This document shows positions 43,249 through 51,689 of a stretch of DNA of 64,000 bases, piece by piece. Each line of letters begins with the position of its first letter. Position 1 is the stretch's first letter. The notes beneath the pieces are model-generated. The model was not told the origin of the DNA. It saw nothing but the letters and a program-made list of their open reading frames with translations, and did not search any database. The translations under genes and the position numbers were made by a program. Origin of the DNA: Roseomonas gilardii (GTDB taxonomy: Bacteria; Pseudomonadota; Alphaproteobacteria; Acetobacterales; Acetobacteraceae); NCBI RefSeq assembly GCF_001941945.1, contig NZ_CP015583.1, forward strand, positions 1,539,001 through 1,603,000, given 5' to 3'.

Positions 43249-44088
43249 ATGGACCTGTCCAGCCTGCGGAAGACCATCGAGGCCCTCTGGGAGCGCCGCG
43301 CGGAGGTGACCCCCGCCACCCAGGGCGCCGACCGCCAGGCGGTCGCGGATGCGCTGGGCCTGCTGGACAGCGGCAAGCAACGCGTCGCCTCGGTCTCGGA
43401 CAATGGCGACTGGACGGTGCACCAGTGGCTGAAGCAGGCGGTGCTGCTGAGCTTCCGGCTGGAGGACAACACCCTCCGCCGGGAGGAGGGCGCCGGGGCC
43501 TGGGACAAGGTGCCGCTGAAGTGGGAAGGCTGGAGCGAGACCCAGTTCCGCGAGGCCGGCTTCCGCGCCGTGCCGGGCGCCGTGGCCCGCCGCCCGGCCT
43601 ATATCGCGCCGAACGTGGTGCTGATGCCCTCCTTCGTGAATGTCGGCGCCTATGTCGATTCCGGCACCATGGTCGATACCTGGACGACGGTCGGCTCCTG
43701 CGCGCAGATCGGGAAGAACTGCCACCTCTCCGGCGGCGTCGGCATCGGCGGCGTGCTGGAGCCACTGCAGGCCAACCCGGTGATCATCGAGGATGACTGC
43801 TTCATCGGTGCCCGTTCCGAGGTGGCCGAGGGCGTGATCGTGGGCCGCGGCTCGGTGCTGTCGATGGGCGTGTTCCTGTCCGCCTCGACCAAGATCATCG
43901 ACCGTGCCACGGGCGAGGTCTTCGTCGGCCGCGTGCCCGCCTATTCCGTGGTGGTGCCGGGCAACCTGCCCGGCAGGCCGCTGCCAGACGGTTCGCAGGG
44001 GCCGTCGCTCTACTGCGCCGTGATCGTGAAGCGGGTGGATGCCCGCACGCGCGAGAAGACCTCGATCAACGAGCTGTTGCGCGATTGA
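43249..44088 (+). CDS. dapD: Tetrahydrodipicolinate N-succinyltransferase
   Basis: 279 aa, standard length. Left-handed beta-helix acyltransferase of the succinylase branch of lysine/diaminopimelate synthesis. Landmarks are [36 protein letters not shown], the hexapeptide region [60 protein letters not shown] and the C-terminal [16 protein letters not shown]. dapE, the next-but-one enzyme, follows 25 bp later. Confidence 0.97.
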   Translation: MDLSSLRKTIEALWERRAEVTPATQGADRQAVADALGLLDSGKQRVASVSDNGDWTVHQWLKQAVLLSFRLEDNTLRREEGAGAWDKVPLKWEGWSETQFREAGFRAVPGAVARRPAYIAPNVVLMPSFVNVGAYVDSGTMVDTWTTVGSCAQIGKNCHLSGGVGIGGVLEPLQANPVIIEDDCFIGARSEVAEGVIVGRGSVLSMGVFLSASTKIIDRATGEVFVGRVPAYSVVVPGNLPGRPLPDGSQGPSLYCAVIVKRVDARTREKTSINELLRD

Positions 44089-44113
44089 GCCGCCCTTGAC
44101 CGGAGCCCGGGCC

Positions 44114-45226
44114 GTGACCGCCATCGCCGACCCCCTGCCGATCGCGCAGGCGCTGATCCGCTGCCGTTCCGTCACCCCGGCGGATGACGGGGCGATGGCG
44201 GTGCTGGAGGGCATCCTGGAGCCTCTGGGCTTCCGCTGCACCCGGCTGCGCTTCGGCGGGACGGAGAACCTCTTCGCCCGGCGGGGCGGGGAGGGGCCGC
44301 ATCTCTGCCTGGCCGGACATGTGGACGTGGTGCCGCCCGGCGAGGGATGGAGCCACGATCCCTTCGCGGCGGAGGTCGCGGGGGAGGTGCTCTACGGCCG
44401 CGGGGCCACGGACATGAAGGGCGGGGTGGCCGCCATGCTCGCCGCCGCCCATGCGCCGCAGCCGCGCGGCAGCCTCTCCTTACTGATCACCGGGGACGAG
44501 GAGGGCGACGCCCATGACGGCACGGTGCGCGTGCTGGAATGGATGGCGGCGAACGGACAGGTGCCGGACATGTGCCTCGTGGGCGAACCGACCTCCAAGC
44601 TCCGGCTGGGCGACACGATCAAGATCGGGCGGCGGGGCAGCCTGACCGCCTATCTGACGGTGCGGGGCACGCAGGGGCATGTCGCCTATCCGGCACGCTG
44701 CGACAACCCGGTGCACCGCTTGGTGCGGGCGCTGAACCGGCTGGTGGCGGCGCCGCTGGACGAAGGCACGGAGTGGTTCGAGGCCTCCTCGATCCAGGTC
44801 ACCACCTTCGATGTCGGCAATCCCACGACCAACCTCGTGCCGGCCGAGGCGAAGGCCACGCTGAACATCCGCTTCAACAACCTGCACAGCGCCGCCAGCC
44901 TGGAGCGCTGGATCCGCGATGCGCTGGAGGCCGAGGCGCCGCTACACGAGGCGCGCTTCTCCTGCTCCGGAGAGGCCTTCCTGACCGCGCCCGGGCCCTT
45001 CGTGGAGGCGCTGCGGCGCGCCGTGACGCGGGTGACGGGCGAGGAGGCGGTGCTCGACACGGGCGGCGGCACCTCGGACGCGCGCTTCATCACCCGCCAC
45101 TGCCCCGTGGCCGAGCTGGGCGCGGTGGGGGCCACCATGCACAAGGTGGACGAATGCACGCCCGTTGGGGAGCTGCGCGCCCTGGCCGCGCTCTATGGCG
45201 CCGTGATCGCGGAGTGCCTCGGCTGA
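44114..45226 (+). CDS. dapE: Succinyl-diaminopimelate desuccinylase
   Basis: 370 aa from the GTG at 44114 (a TTG at 44096 is possible). Zn-dependent M20A hydrolase that frees LL-diaminopimelate from its succinyl form. Metal motifs are LCLAGHVDVVPPGEGWSHDP, YGRGATDMKGGVAAML, LLITGDEEGDAHDGT, and the C-terminal DTGGGTSDARFITRHCPVAE and HKVDEC. The start TAIADPLPIAQALIRCRSVTP aligns with known DapE N-termini. It forms an operon with dapD, and the next gene's start overlaps its end by 13 bp. Confidence 0.96.
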   Translation: MTAIADPLPIAQALIRCRSVTPADDGAMAVLEGILEPLGFRCTRLRFGGTENLFARRGGEGPHLCLAGHVDVVPPGEGWSHDPFAAEVAGEVLYGRGATDMKGGVAAMLAAAHAPQPRGSLSLLITGDEEGDAHDGTVRVLEWMAANGQVPDMCLVGEPTSKLRLGDTIKIGRRGSLTAYLTVRGTQGHVAYPARCDNPVHRLVRALNRLVAAPLDEGTEWFEASSIQVTTFDVGNPTTNLVPAEAKATLNIRFNNLHSAASLERWIRDALEAEAPLHEARFSCSGEAFLTAPGPFVEALRRAVTRVTGEEAVLDTGGGTSDARFITRHCPVAELGAVGATMHKVDECTPVGELRALAALYGAVIAECLG

Positions 45227-45816
45227 GCGCGCCCCAACAGCCTTCCGCCGCCCCGCCCGCCCTGGCGGTGCAGGTCCTGGCGGGCCTGCGCGGCGCCGTC
45301 CTGCTGGCGCGCGGGAAGGCGGTGGGGATCGACTTCACCTGCCTGTCGCCGGAAGGGGCGGCGCGCTCCTTCTGGGCGGCCCTCATCTGTCTGCCGGCCT
45401 TCGTGCTGCTGCGCCTCGTCAGCGGGGCGGCCGGCGAGGTCGGCACCGACCCGCTGCGCTTCCTCGTGGCGGAGCTCTCGGGCTTCGCCTGCTCCTGGGC
45501 GGGCTATGCCCTGGCCTCCTACTGGCTGGCGGCCCGGGCGGGGTTGCTGGCGCGCTGGCCACGCTTCATCGCCGCCTGGAACTGGGCGAACATCGTCCAG
45601 TACGTCGTGCTCCTGGTGCTGCTGCCGGTGCCGCCGGGCATGGTGGCGACCTGGCTGGGCATCGCCGCCTTCGGCTACGCCATGTGGCTGGAATGGTTCG
45701 TGGCGCGGGAGGCCCTGGGCGTGAATGCCTTCCAGGCGGCGACCTTCGTGGCGCTGGACCTGGCGATCAGCATCTTCCTGGCCGGGGCGGTGCAGGCCGT
45801 CGCCATGGTGGACTGA
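45214..45816 (+). CDS. Conserved-looking integral membrane protein
   Basis: 200 aa from a GTG at 45214 that overlaps the end of dapE by 13 bp; translation is therefore probably coupled. About five hydrophobic segments: FWAALICLPAFVLLRLV, ELSGFACSWAGYALASYW, NIVQYVVLLVLLPV, MVATWLGIAAFGYAMWL and a C-terminal ALDLAISIFLAGAVQAVAMV. The N-terminal ~45 residues are cytoplasmic and Ala/Pro-rich. No motif identifies the function. Confidence 0.72.
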   Translation: MPRLSAPQQPSAAPPALAVQVLAGLRGAVLLARGKAVGIDFTCLSPEGAARSFWAALICLPAFVLLRLVSGAAGEVGTDPLRFLVAELSGFACSWAGYALASYWLAARAGLLARWPRFIAAWNWANIVQYVVLLVLLPVPPGMVATWLGIAAFGYAMWLEWFVAREALGVNAFQAATFVALDLAISIFLAGAVQAVAMVD

Positions 45817-45928
45817 CGGAAGGCCGCCCCCGTTCACGGGGTTTTCGCCCTCCGCGTCGTGGGGACAGCCTTTCGTTACCTATCACAGGTTGTTAACCTA
45901 TTCCCGCATTTCCAGGGAGACGTGTGGG

Positions 45929-45994
45929 ATGGTCCTCGATACCGCGGTGCTGACGGATGCGTGCCGCCTGGCATCCGGGTTCCGGCCGGTATGA
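45929..45994 (+). CDS. Possible 21-codon leader peptide coupled to the next gene
   Basis: An ATG at 45929 with an AGGGAGA ribosome-binding site 8 nt upstream opens a 21-codon frame whose TGA (45992-45994) overlaps the ATG of the TPR-protein gene as ATGA. The upstream 110 bp are unusually AT-rich (including GTTAACC at 45893-45899), as expected of a promoter. The peptide has no repeated codons that would suggest classical amino-acid attenuation. It could be a coupling or leader ORF, or a chance frame. Confidence 0.35.
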   Translation: MVLDTAVLTDACRLASGFRPV

Positions 45995-47760
45995 CGGACA
46001 GCCGGCCCGAGGGGACCGCTTTCTGCATCTATGGCCAGTTGCGGGACGAGGACCTGACCTTCCCTGAGACGGCCCGGATCGCGGCGGAAAGCGGAGCGAG
46101 CGTCTTTCTCAGCACCTGGCGGCGGCGTGGCGCCAAGACGGGCGGTGCCACCAACCTTTCGCAGTTCTTCCGCATGTTCGGGCGCGAGGCCGGCTTCGCG
46201 CTGCCGCGTCGCCTGGGCTACCGCTTCAGCGAGAGCTTCCCGGATTTCGCCGCCCGTGCCATGGCCGGGGCGGGCGAGGTCGAGCCCGAGAGCCTGCGCG
46301 GCTGGTTCCCGGGCGTGACGCTGGATATCGAGGACGAGGCGCTCGACCTCGACTTCGCCGGCAGCCGCAGCGACAACAACAGCCTGCGCATGCTCTACAA
46401 GCTGTGGCGCGCGGTGGGGCTCAAGCGGGCGGAGGAGAAGCGGCGCGGACGGCGCTTCGCCGCGGTCGTGCTGTTCCGCCCGGATGTGCTGCCGCCGGAG
46501 CCCCGGCAGATGCCGCCACCGGCCGCGCTGCCGGAGGCCATCTTCCTGCCGCCGGGCGGCTGGGCGCCACGCCACGCGCATGACGTGCTGATCGTCTGCT
46601 CCTCCGAGACGGCGGATGCCATCGGCGCCCTGTTCGGCCGTGCGGTGCTGGAACGGGTTTCCGGCTGGGACGGCATCCATCCCCAGTTGCACGACCACCT
46701 CGCCGCCCTGGGCAAGGAGATCCGCAGCGTGCCCGTGCCGCTGGCCCTGCGCGAGCGGGCGGAGCGGCACCAGCCCCACAACCGCGCCCTGCTCCGCGAA
46801 TTGCTGGACAGCGGCAACTGGGACGCGCACGGCTGGAGCGAGCCCAAGCCACAACTGGGCAAGGCCCTGGCCGATCTGCTGCGCGCGGTGGAGGAGGTCC
46901 TGGACGGCAAGCCCGAGGCGGCGCTGGAGCGGCTGCGCGCGCTTCTGGACCGCGGGCCGCCGCTCGCGGTGCTGGAAGGCGTTGCTTCCGTGGCCGCCGA
47001 TGCGCTGCTGGCCCAGGGACGGAAGCGGGACGCCTATGCGCTGCTGCTGATGCGTGTCCTGGCCGCGCTGGTGCCCGAGCCGGGCTGGCTGGAAGACGGG
47101 GAGTTCCATCGCAACCTGACCCGGCTGAGCGAGGCCGGCGGGCCGCTCACCGGCCAGCAGGGAAGCTGCGCCGCGATCGAGGCGCTGCTGGACGAGGCCC
47201 CGATGGCGCCGGTGGTGCGGGAGGTCTGGACGGCGATGCTGCGCCTGCTGCCCTGGGACCGGCTCTCGGCCGAGGCGGAGCGGGTGGCGGAGTTCTTCGG
47301 CCAGGACATCGCGGTGATGAGCCGCCGCTTCTGGCAATTGCTGAAGGGCAACCGGCTCGACGAGGCGGCGGCACTGGCGGCGCGGATGCGGCAGTCGGCG
47401 CCGGGCGACTGGCGCGGCAACGACCATCTCGGCCATGTGCATTCCCGCCGGGGCGAGGTACGGGAGGCGCTGGACTGCGCCATCGCCGCCCTGGCCATGG
47501 AGCCGGAGAACTGGGGGCTGCTGGCCCGGGTCGGCAAGCTGCACGAGCAGCTGGGGCAGTTCCCGCAGGCGCGCCGCCACATGGAGGCCGCGCTGGCCCG
47601 CGATGCCGACCATCACGTGCGGGCGGGCTATGCCCATCTGCTGGCCCGGATGGGCGAGACCGAGGAGATGCGGCGCTACGTGTCCCGCTGTCTCGCCGAG
47701 GCGCCCGAGGATGCCTGGCTGCGCGATGCTCTGGGACCGCTCGCGCCCCAGGCCGCCTGA
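45991..47760 (+). CDS. Large protein with glycosyltransferase-like N-terminus and C-terminal TPR region
   Basis: 589 aa from the ATG at 45991. The first ~230 residues (AFCIYGQLRDEDLTFPETAR, SGASVFLSTWRR, DNNSLRMLYKLWRAVGLKR) resemble bacterial surface-polysaccharide transferase-like proteins with an I.GQ.R...DVF..TW start, but the match is weak. The middle is helical. Residues about 460-570 form tetratricopeptide-like repeats: LDEAAALAARMRQSAPGDW, NDHLGHVHSRRGEVREALDC, PENWGLLARVGKLHEQLGQF, PQARRHMEAALARDADHHV. No signal peptide or TM segment. Function unknown; a protein- or glycan-modifying role is a guess. Confidence 0.65.
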   Translation: MTDSRPEGTAFCIYGQLRDEDLTFPETARIAAESGASVFLSTWRRRGAKTGGATNLSQFFRMFGREAGFALPRRLGYRFSESFPDFAARAMAGAGEVEPESLRGWFPGVTLDIEDEALDLDFAGSRSDNNSLRMLYKLWRAVGLKRAEEKRRGRRFAAVVLFRPDVLPPEPRQMPPPAALPEAIFLPPGGWAPRHAHDVLIVCSSETADAIGALFGRAVLERVSGWDGIHPQLHDHLAALGKEIRSVPVPLALRERAERHQPHNRALLRELLDSGNWDAHGWSEPKPQLGKALADLLRAVEEVLDGKPEAALERLRALLDRGPPLAVLEGVASVAADALLAQGRKRDAYALLLMRVLAALVPEPGWLEDGEFHRNLTRLSEAGGPLTGQQGSCAAIEALLDEAPMAPVVREVWTAMLRLLPWDRLSAEAERVAEFFGQDIAVMSRRFWQLLKGNRLDEAAALAARMRQSAPGDWRGNDHLGHVHSRRGEVREALDCAIAALAMEPENWGLLARVGKLHEQLGQFPQARRHMEAALARDADHHVRAGYAHLLARMGETEEMRRYVSRCLAEAPEDAWLRDALGPLAPQAA

Positions 47761-47779
47761 CCGCGCATCACGCCGATGG

Positions 47780-48541
47780 TCAGCGCCAGTCGGGCTCGGG
47801 GTCGTAGCGGACGAAGGTGAAGCAGAGGCCGGTGGGCGGTGCGGTCTGGCCCGCCTTGCGCCGGTCCCGGCCTTCCAGCAGGGCGCGCGGCCAGCCCACC
47901 GGCCGGCGGCCCATCCCGACCTCGTAGAGCGTGCCGACGAGGTTGCGGATCTGGTGGTGCAGGAAGGAGCGCGCTTCCGCCACGACCAGGATCTCCTCCC
48001 CCTGCCGCGTCACGTCCAGCCGATCCAGGGTGCGGATCGCGTCCTTCGCCTGGCAGGAACTGGCGCGGAAGGCGGAGAAGTCGTGCCGGCCCAGCAGGCC
48101 CTGCGCCGCCGCGTGCATCGCCTCCGCATCCAGGCGGCGGGGAACGTGCCAGACCCGGTTCTCGTCCAGCGCCGGCCGGGCCGGGCGGTTCAGGATGCGG
48201 TAGCGGTAGCCCCGGTGCCGGGCGCTGAAGCGGGCATTCCAGCCCTCCTCCACCCGGGCGGCCGCGATGACCGCCACCGGATGGGGCCGGGAATGGAAGT
48301 TGATCGCCTCCCGGACCCGCTCCGGCGCCAGATCGGCGGCGAGGTGCAGGCTGACCACCTGGCCCTCCGCATGCACGCCGGAATCGGTGCGGCCGGCGCA
48401 CTGCGCCGTGACCGGCTCCCCGCCATTCAGGGAAAGGGCGGCTTCCTCGACCACCTGCTGCACGCTGGGCAGCCCGTCCTGACGCTGCCAGCCGGCGAAG
48501 GGGGTGCCATCATACTCGACCCGGAGGGCGTAGTTCGGCAC
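47780..48541 (-). CDS. truA: tRNA pseudouridine(38-40) synthase
   Basis: 253 aa from a GTG at 48541. It isomerises U38-U40 in the anticodon arm of several tRNAs. The catalytic aspartate is in QCAGRTDSGVHAEGQVVSL; NYALRVEYDGTPFAGWQRQ, GYRYRILNRPARP, HDFSAFRASSCQAKD and SFLHHQIRNLVGTLYEVG are family blocks. It starts 3 bp after fmt on the same strand, so def-fmt-truA is one operon. It converges with the TPR-protein gene across 19 bp. Confidence 0.97.
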   Translation of the reverse strand: MPNYALRVEYDGTPFAGWQRQDGLPSVQQVVEEAALSLNGGEPVTAQCAGRTDSGVHAEGQVVSLHLAADLAPERVREAINFHSRPHPVAVIAAARVEEGWNARFSARHRGYRYRILNRPARPALDENRVWHVPRRLDAEAMHAAAQGLLGRHDFSAFRASSCQAKDAIRTLDRLDVTRQGEEILVVAEARSFLHHQIRNLVGTLYEVGMGRRPVGWPRALLEGRDRRKAGQTAPPTGLCFTFVRYDPEPDWR

Positions 48542-48544
48542 GGT

Positions 48545-49483
48545 TCAGGCGTCCGGAGGGAAGGGCAGCACCGTGCCGGGCGGGAGGGCATAGCCCCGCA
48601 GGAAGGCATCCGCCTCCATCGGCGCGCGGCCGGGGCGCTGCAACCGCAGCAGGCGCAGCGCGGTGCCGCCGCCGCAGGCGATGCGGGGCAGGGTGTCGAG
48701 CACCGTCCCGGGCGGCGCATCGGCGGTGCCGGAGGGTTCCGCCGCCAGCACGCGGATCGCATCGCCCCCAGCCTCGAACTGCGTGCCGGGCCAGGGCGTC
48801 ATGCCCCGCACCCGCCGGTCCAGCGCCGCCGCGTCCTCGCGCCAGTCGAGCCGCGAATCGGCCTTGGTCAGCTTCGGGGCATAGGTCATGCCCGCTTCCG
48901 GCTGCGGCACCGGAGAGGGATTCTCCGCCAGCGCCCGCAGGACCAGACGGGCCCCGATCTCCGCCAGCCGGTCGTGCAGCCCGGCGGTGGTGTCGCGCGG
49001 GCCGATCGACGTGGCCTCGCGCAGCAGCATGGCGCCGGTGTCCAGCCCTTCGTCCATCTGCATGATGGTGATGCCGGTCTCCGCATCGCCCGCCAGCACG
49101 GCGGCATGGATCGGCGCCGCCCCGCGCCAGCGCGGCAGCAGCGAGGCATGAATGTTCAGGCAGCCGCGCCGCGGGGCCTCCAGGATCGGCTTCGGCAGGA
49201 TCAGCCCATAGGCAGCGACCACGGCGGCATCCAGGTCCAGCGCGCGGAAGGCGTCATGCTCCGCCGTGTCGCGCCGCAGCCGGACGGGGTTGCGCACGGG
49301 CAGGCCGAGTTCCAGCGCCGCGCGGTGGACGGGGCAGGGCGACTCCCGCTGCCCGCGCCCGGAGGGGCGGGGCGGCTGGGTATAGACCGCCGCTACCTCG
49401 TGGCCCGCCGCGACCAGGGCACGCAGGGCCGGCACGGCGAAATCCGGGCTGCCCATGAAGGCGAGGCGCATCGGCGGGGCCAT
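48545..49483 (-). CDS. fmt: Methionyl-tRNA formyltransferase
   Basis: 312 aa from the ATG at 49483 ([17 protein letters not shown]); a second ATG at residue 5 is possible. It formylates initiator Met-tRNA using 10-formyl-THF. Motifs are [18 protein letters not shown], the catalytic region [20 protein letters not shown], and [18 protein letters not shown]. The C-terminal OB-fold domain begins around [20 protein letters not shown]. It lies 5 bp after def and 3 bp before truA. Confidence 0.97.
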   Translation of the reverse strand: MAPPMRLAFMGSPDFAVPALRALVAAGHEVAAVYTQPPRPSGRGQRESPCPVHRAALELGLPVRNPVRLRRDTAEHDAFRALDLDAAVVAAYGLILPKPILEAPRRGCLNIHASLLPRWRGAAPIHAAVLAGDAETGITIMQMDEGLDTGAMLLREATSIGPRDTTAGLHDRLAEIGARLVLRALAENPSPVPQPEAGMTYAPKLTKADSRLDWREDAAALDRRVRGMTPWPGTQFEAGGDAIRVLAAEPSGTADAPPGTVLDTLPRIACGGGTALRLLRLQRPGRAPMEADAFLRGYALPPGTVLPFPPDA

Positions 49484-49488
49484 GGGGC

Positions 49489-50022
49489 TCAGTCCTCGCG
49501 CTGCTTGTTCTTCTGGTCCTTGTTGAAGCGCCGCAGCAGCATGTTGCGCTTCAGGGGAGAAAGGTGGTCGATGAAGAGCACGCCGTTCAGGTGGTCGATC
49601 TCGTGCTGGAGACAGGCGGCCATCAACCCCTCGGCGGTGATCTCCTGCCGGGCGCCTTCCAGATCCTGCCAGCGGACCTTCACCACCGCCGGGCGCTCCA
49701 CCTCGGCATACTGGTTGGGGATGGACAGGCAGCCTTCCTCCCGCAGCGCGGTCTCCCGGCTGGCCTGCACGATCTCGGGATTGACCATCACATAGGGCTG
49801 CCGCGCCTCGTCGGGCTGCAGATCGACCACGATCAGGCGCAGGCTCTCGCCGACCTGCGGCGCCGCCAGGCCGATGCCCGGCGCCTTGTACATGGCGTCG
49901 AGCATGCGGTCGGAGAGGTCGCGGACCTTGTCGGCATCCGCGGGACCGATCGCGCGGGTCCTGGCGCGCAGCCGGGGGTCGGGGATCAGGAGGATGGGCA
50001 GGGGAGGGGCGTCGTTCGCCAT
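49489..50022 (-). CDS. def: Peptide deformylase
   Basis: 177 aa from the ATG at 50022; an ATG at 50034 would add four residues. It removes the formyl group from nascent proteins. The three metal/catalytic motifs are intact: [29 protein letters not shown] and [19 protein letters not shown]. The C-terminal [10 protein letters not shown] tail is short and basic. First gene of the def-fmt-truA operon, divergent from hsp20. Confidence 0.97.
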   Translation of the reverse strand: MANDAPPLPILLIPDPRLRARTRAIGPADADKVRDLSDRMLDAMYKAPGIGLAAPQVGESLRLIVVDLQPDEARQPYVMVNPEIVQASRETALREEGCLSIPNQYAEVERPAVVKVRWQDLEGARQEITAEGLMAACLQHEIDHLNGVLFIDHLSPLKRNMLLRRFNKDQKNKQRED

Positions 50023-50226
50023 GATGCCCGGCATCTAGCCATGCGGCGCCGGTGGCGCAACGTCCGCTGGCCGCAGGTCTCCCCGGCGCGCGGTTCTCCG
50101 ATGGGAGAGGCGCATCTTGTCGCCCCGTCTTGCAACGGGGATGCGGAGGCACGACATTGTGCGTCGCGGGCCGGTGCTTCGGGCCGGTTCCGCGCGTCTC
50201 GCTCATCCACGAGGAGGCACCAGACC

Positions 50227-50664
50227 GTGTCCCGTTCGTCCGTCTTCGGATCGCCGCTGTTCCTCGGCTTCGACCATCTCGAGCAGATGCTCGACCGGGT
50301 GCAGAAGAACGCCGAGGGCTACCCCCCCTACAACATCGAGCAGACCGCCGCCGAAAGGCTGCGGATCACCCTGGCCGTGGCCGGCTTCTCCATGGAGGAT
50401 CTCCAGATCACCCAGGAGGACAACCAGCTCGTCATCCGGGGCCGCCAGAAGGATGAGGGGGAGGGGCGCATCTTCCTCCATCGCGGCATCGCATCCCGTC
50501 AGTTCCAGCGCGCTTTCGTGCTGGCCGAGGGGATCGAGGTCGAGGGCGCCTGGCTCGACAACGGGTTGCTCCATGTCGATCTGCGCCGCCCACAGCCGGA
50601 AACCCGGGTGAGGACGATCCGCATCAACGGCGCCGGACGGCCCGTGGTGTCCGATCAGGACTGA
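50227..50664 (+). CDS. Small heat-shock protein, Hsp20 family
   Basis: 145 aa from a GTG at 50227 with a GAGGAGG site at 50211-50217. The alpha-crystallin domain spans about residues 35-130: [39 protein letters not shown], and the C-terminal beta-strand segment [18 protein letters not shown]. The early [17 protein letters not shown] is typical of the IbpA-like class A. It is an ATP-independent holdase. A DUF1150 gene follows, a pairing common in alphaproteobacteria. Confidence 0.94.
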   Translation: MSRSSVFGSPLFLGFDHLEQMLDRVQKNAEGYPPYNIEQTAAERLRITLAVAGFSMEDLQITQEDNQLVIRGRQKDEGEGRIFLHRGIASRQFQRAFVLAEGIEVEGAWLDNGLLHVDLRRPQPETRVRTIRINGAGRPVVSDQD

Positions 50665-50833
50665 TCCCGTGGACCTGCCCCATGGATCTGGACCCATGAT
50701 CCGGGACGTGTCCGACAAAAAGGCTTGCAGCGATGTGCTGAACCCTCGCGGCCCCGCCGCGTTGGGAGAACAGGCCACCAGCAGAGGGCCGCTTCGCCAA
50801 AGGGATTACCGGGAAGCGCCCAGGAGTGTCGCC

Positions 50834-51067
50834 ATGAATGAATCTCGCGAAGCTCGTGAAACCACGGTCCTGAAGGGCCTGTCCCCCGCCGACTGGGCCA
50901 GCTTCGGCCGCGAGCAGATCGCCTATATCCGCCCCGTCGTGGTGGACGGGGTGAAGGCGGTGGCCATCCATTCCGCCGATGGCACGCCGATCGGCGCGGC
51001 CCCGACAGCGGATCTTGCCATCGCCGCCATCATCCAGAACGAGATGGAGCCGGTCCTGGTTCACTGA
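50834..51067 (+). CDS. DUF1150-family protein
   Basis: 77 aa from the ATG at 50834 (MNESREARETTVLKGLS). Family landmarks: LSPADWASFGREQIAYIRPV, IHSADGTPIGAAPTADLA, IAAIIQNEMEPVLVH. It is a small soluble alphaproteobacterial protein of unknown function, often directly downstream of an Hsp20 gene as here, which hints at a stress-related role. The frame is open further upstream but those codons lie in the gap after hsp20. Confidence 0.88.
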   Translation: MNESREARETTVLKGLSPADWASFGREQIAYIRPVVVDGVKAVAIHSADGTPIGAAPTADLAIAAIIQNEMEPVLVH

Positions 51068-51074
51068 ACCGGCG

Positions 51075-51111
51075 CCGCCGGACCCGTCCTGTCACGGGAC
51101 GGGTGCGGCGG
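51075..51111 (+). terminator. Long GC hairpin after the DUF1150 gene
   Basis: CCGCCG-GA-CCCGTCC (51075-51089) pairs with GGACGGG-TG-CGGCGG (51097-51111), an almost complete 15-bp arm with one internal mismatch loop. There is no T-run, so it may act as a 3'-stabilising structure ahead of the true terminator at 51145. Confidence 0.45.
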
Positions 51112-51144
51112 ACGACAGATCCCGGCAACATCCGGCATCCTCCG

Positions 51145-51178
51145 AAAAAGCGGGGCGCTCCTGGCGCTCCGCCTTTTT
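51145..51178. terminator. Bidirectional rho-independent terminator
   Basis: AAAAAGCGGGGCGC (51145-51158) pairs with GCGCTCCGCCTTTTT (51164-51178): a nine-pair GC stem with one G-U, then A/T pairs on both sides of one mismatch. T-runs on both strands fit termination of hsp20-DUF1150 from the left and back-up for hpf from the right. Confidence 0.85.
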
Positions 51179-51205
51179 GCGTCCGCCTGTCGCCGGCACG
51201 CCGCG

Positions 51206-51233
51206 CAAAAATAGGGGCTTCCGAAGAAGCCCC
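51206..51233 (-). terminator. Rho-independent terminator of hpf
   Basis: On the minus strand, GGGGCTTC pairs perfectly with GAAGCCCC across a 4-nt loop (TTCG), followed by TATTTTTG. It is 50 bp after the hpf stop and ends the kdsD-lpt-rpoN-hpf transcript. Confidence 0.9.
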
Positions 51234-51282
51234 ACCTGAACGCTTGTCTATGTGATTGTTTTTATCGGGTGTGATCTGGCGC

Positions 51283-51639
51283 TCAGACGAGCGCGACGAC
51301 ATCCGTGGCGCCGGGCTCCGGCTTGCGCTCCGCCGCCTGGCAGCGCGCGTGTTCGTTCACGCGGCGGCGGTGGCGGCGCAGACGCTTGGCCACCTTGGTG
51401 GCGGCATCCTGGAAGGCGCGATGGGCATCCGTGCCCTCGCCTTCGGCCTGCACGGAAAGACCGCGGCCGGCATGGAGGTTGATGTCGCAGACGAAGAAGC
51501 TGCGATCCTTGCTGAAGGTGACGTTCGCCTCAAGGGCGCGGTCGGAGTACTTGCGGGCGATGACTTCCAGACCCTCGGCCACATGGACCTTCAGGGCATC
51601 CCCGGTTTCGACCTGCTTCCCAGAAACCATGATGTGCAT
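51283..51639 (-). CDS. hpf: Ribosome hibernation-promoting factor, short form
   Basis: 118 aa from the ATG at 51639, with GAGGAGG 12 nt upstream. The N-terminal S30AE/YfiA domain is complete: HIMVSGKQVETGDALKVHVA, ANVTFSKDRSFFVCDINLHA and DAHRAFQDAATKVAKRLRRH. It ends soon after RRHRRRVNEHARC, so the C-terminal dimerisation domain of the long HPF usual in alphaproteobacteria is missing. I see no in-frame or shifted continuation; a terminator follows. Downstream of rpoN, the usual alphaproteobacterial place. ptsN, often the next gene, is absent. Confidence 0.9.
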   Translation of the reverse strand: MHIMVSGKQVETGDALKVHVAEGLEVIARKYSDRALEANVTFSKDRSFFVCDINLHAGRGLSVQAEGEGTDAHRAFQDAATKVAKRLRRHRRRVNEHARCQAAERKPEPGATDVVALV

Positions 51640-51689
51640 TTCGGAGCAAACCTCCTCTGCTTGTCGCAGGAGGACCCGTCCCGATGCGT

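Noticed and set aside
51180-51283. Frameshifted continuation of hpf
   Set aside because: The sequence after the stop holds no readable dimerisation-domain motif in any frame and contains a perfect terminator hairpin.
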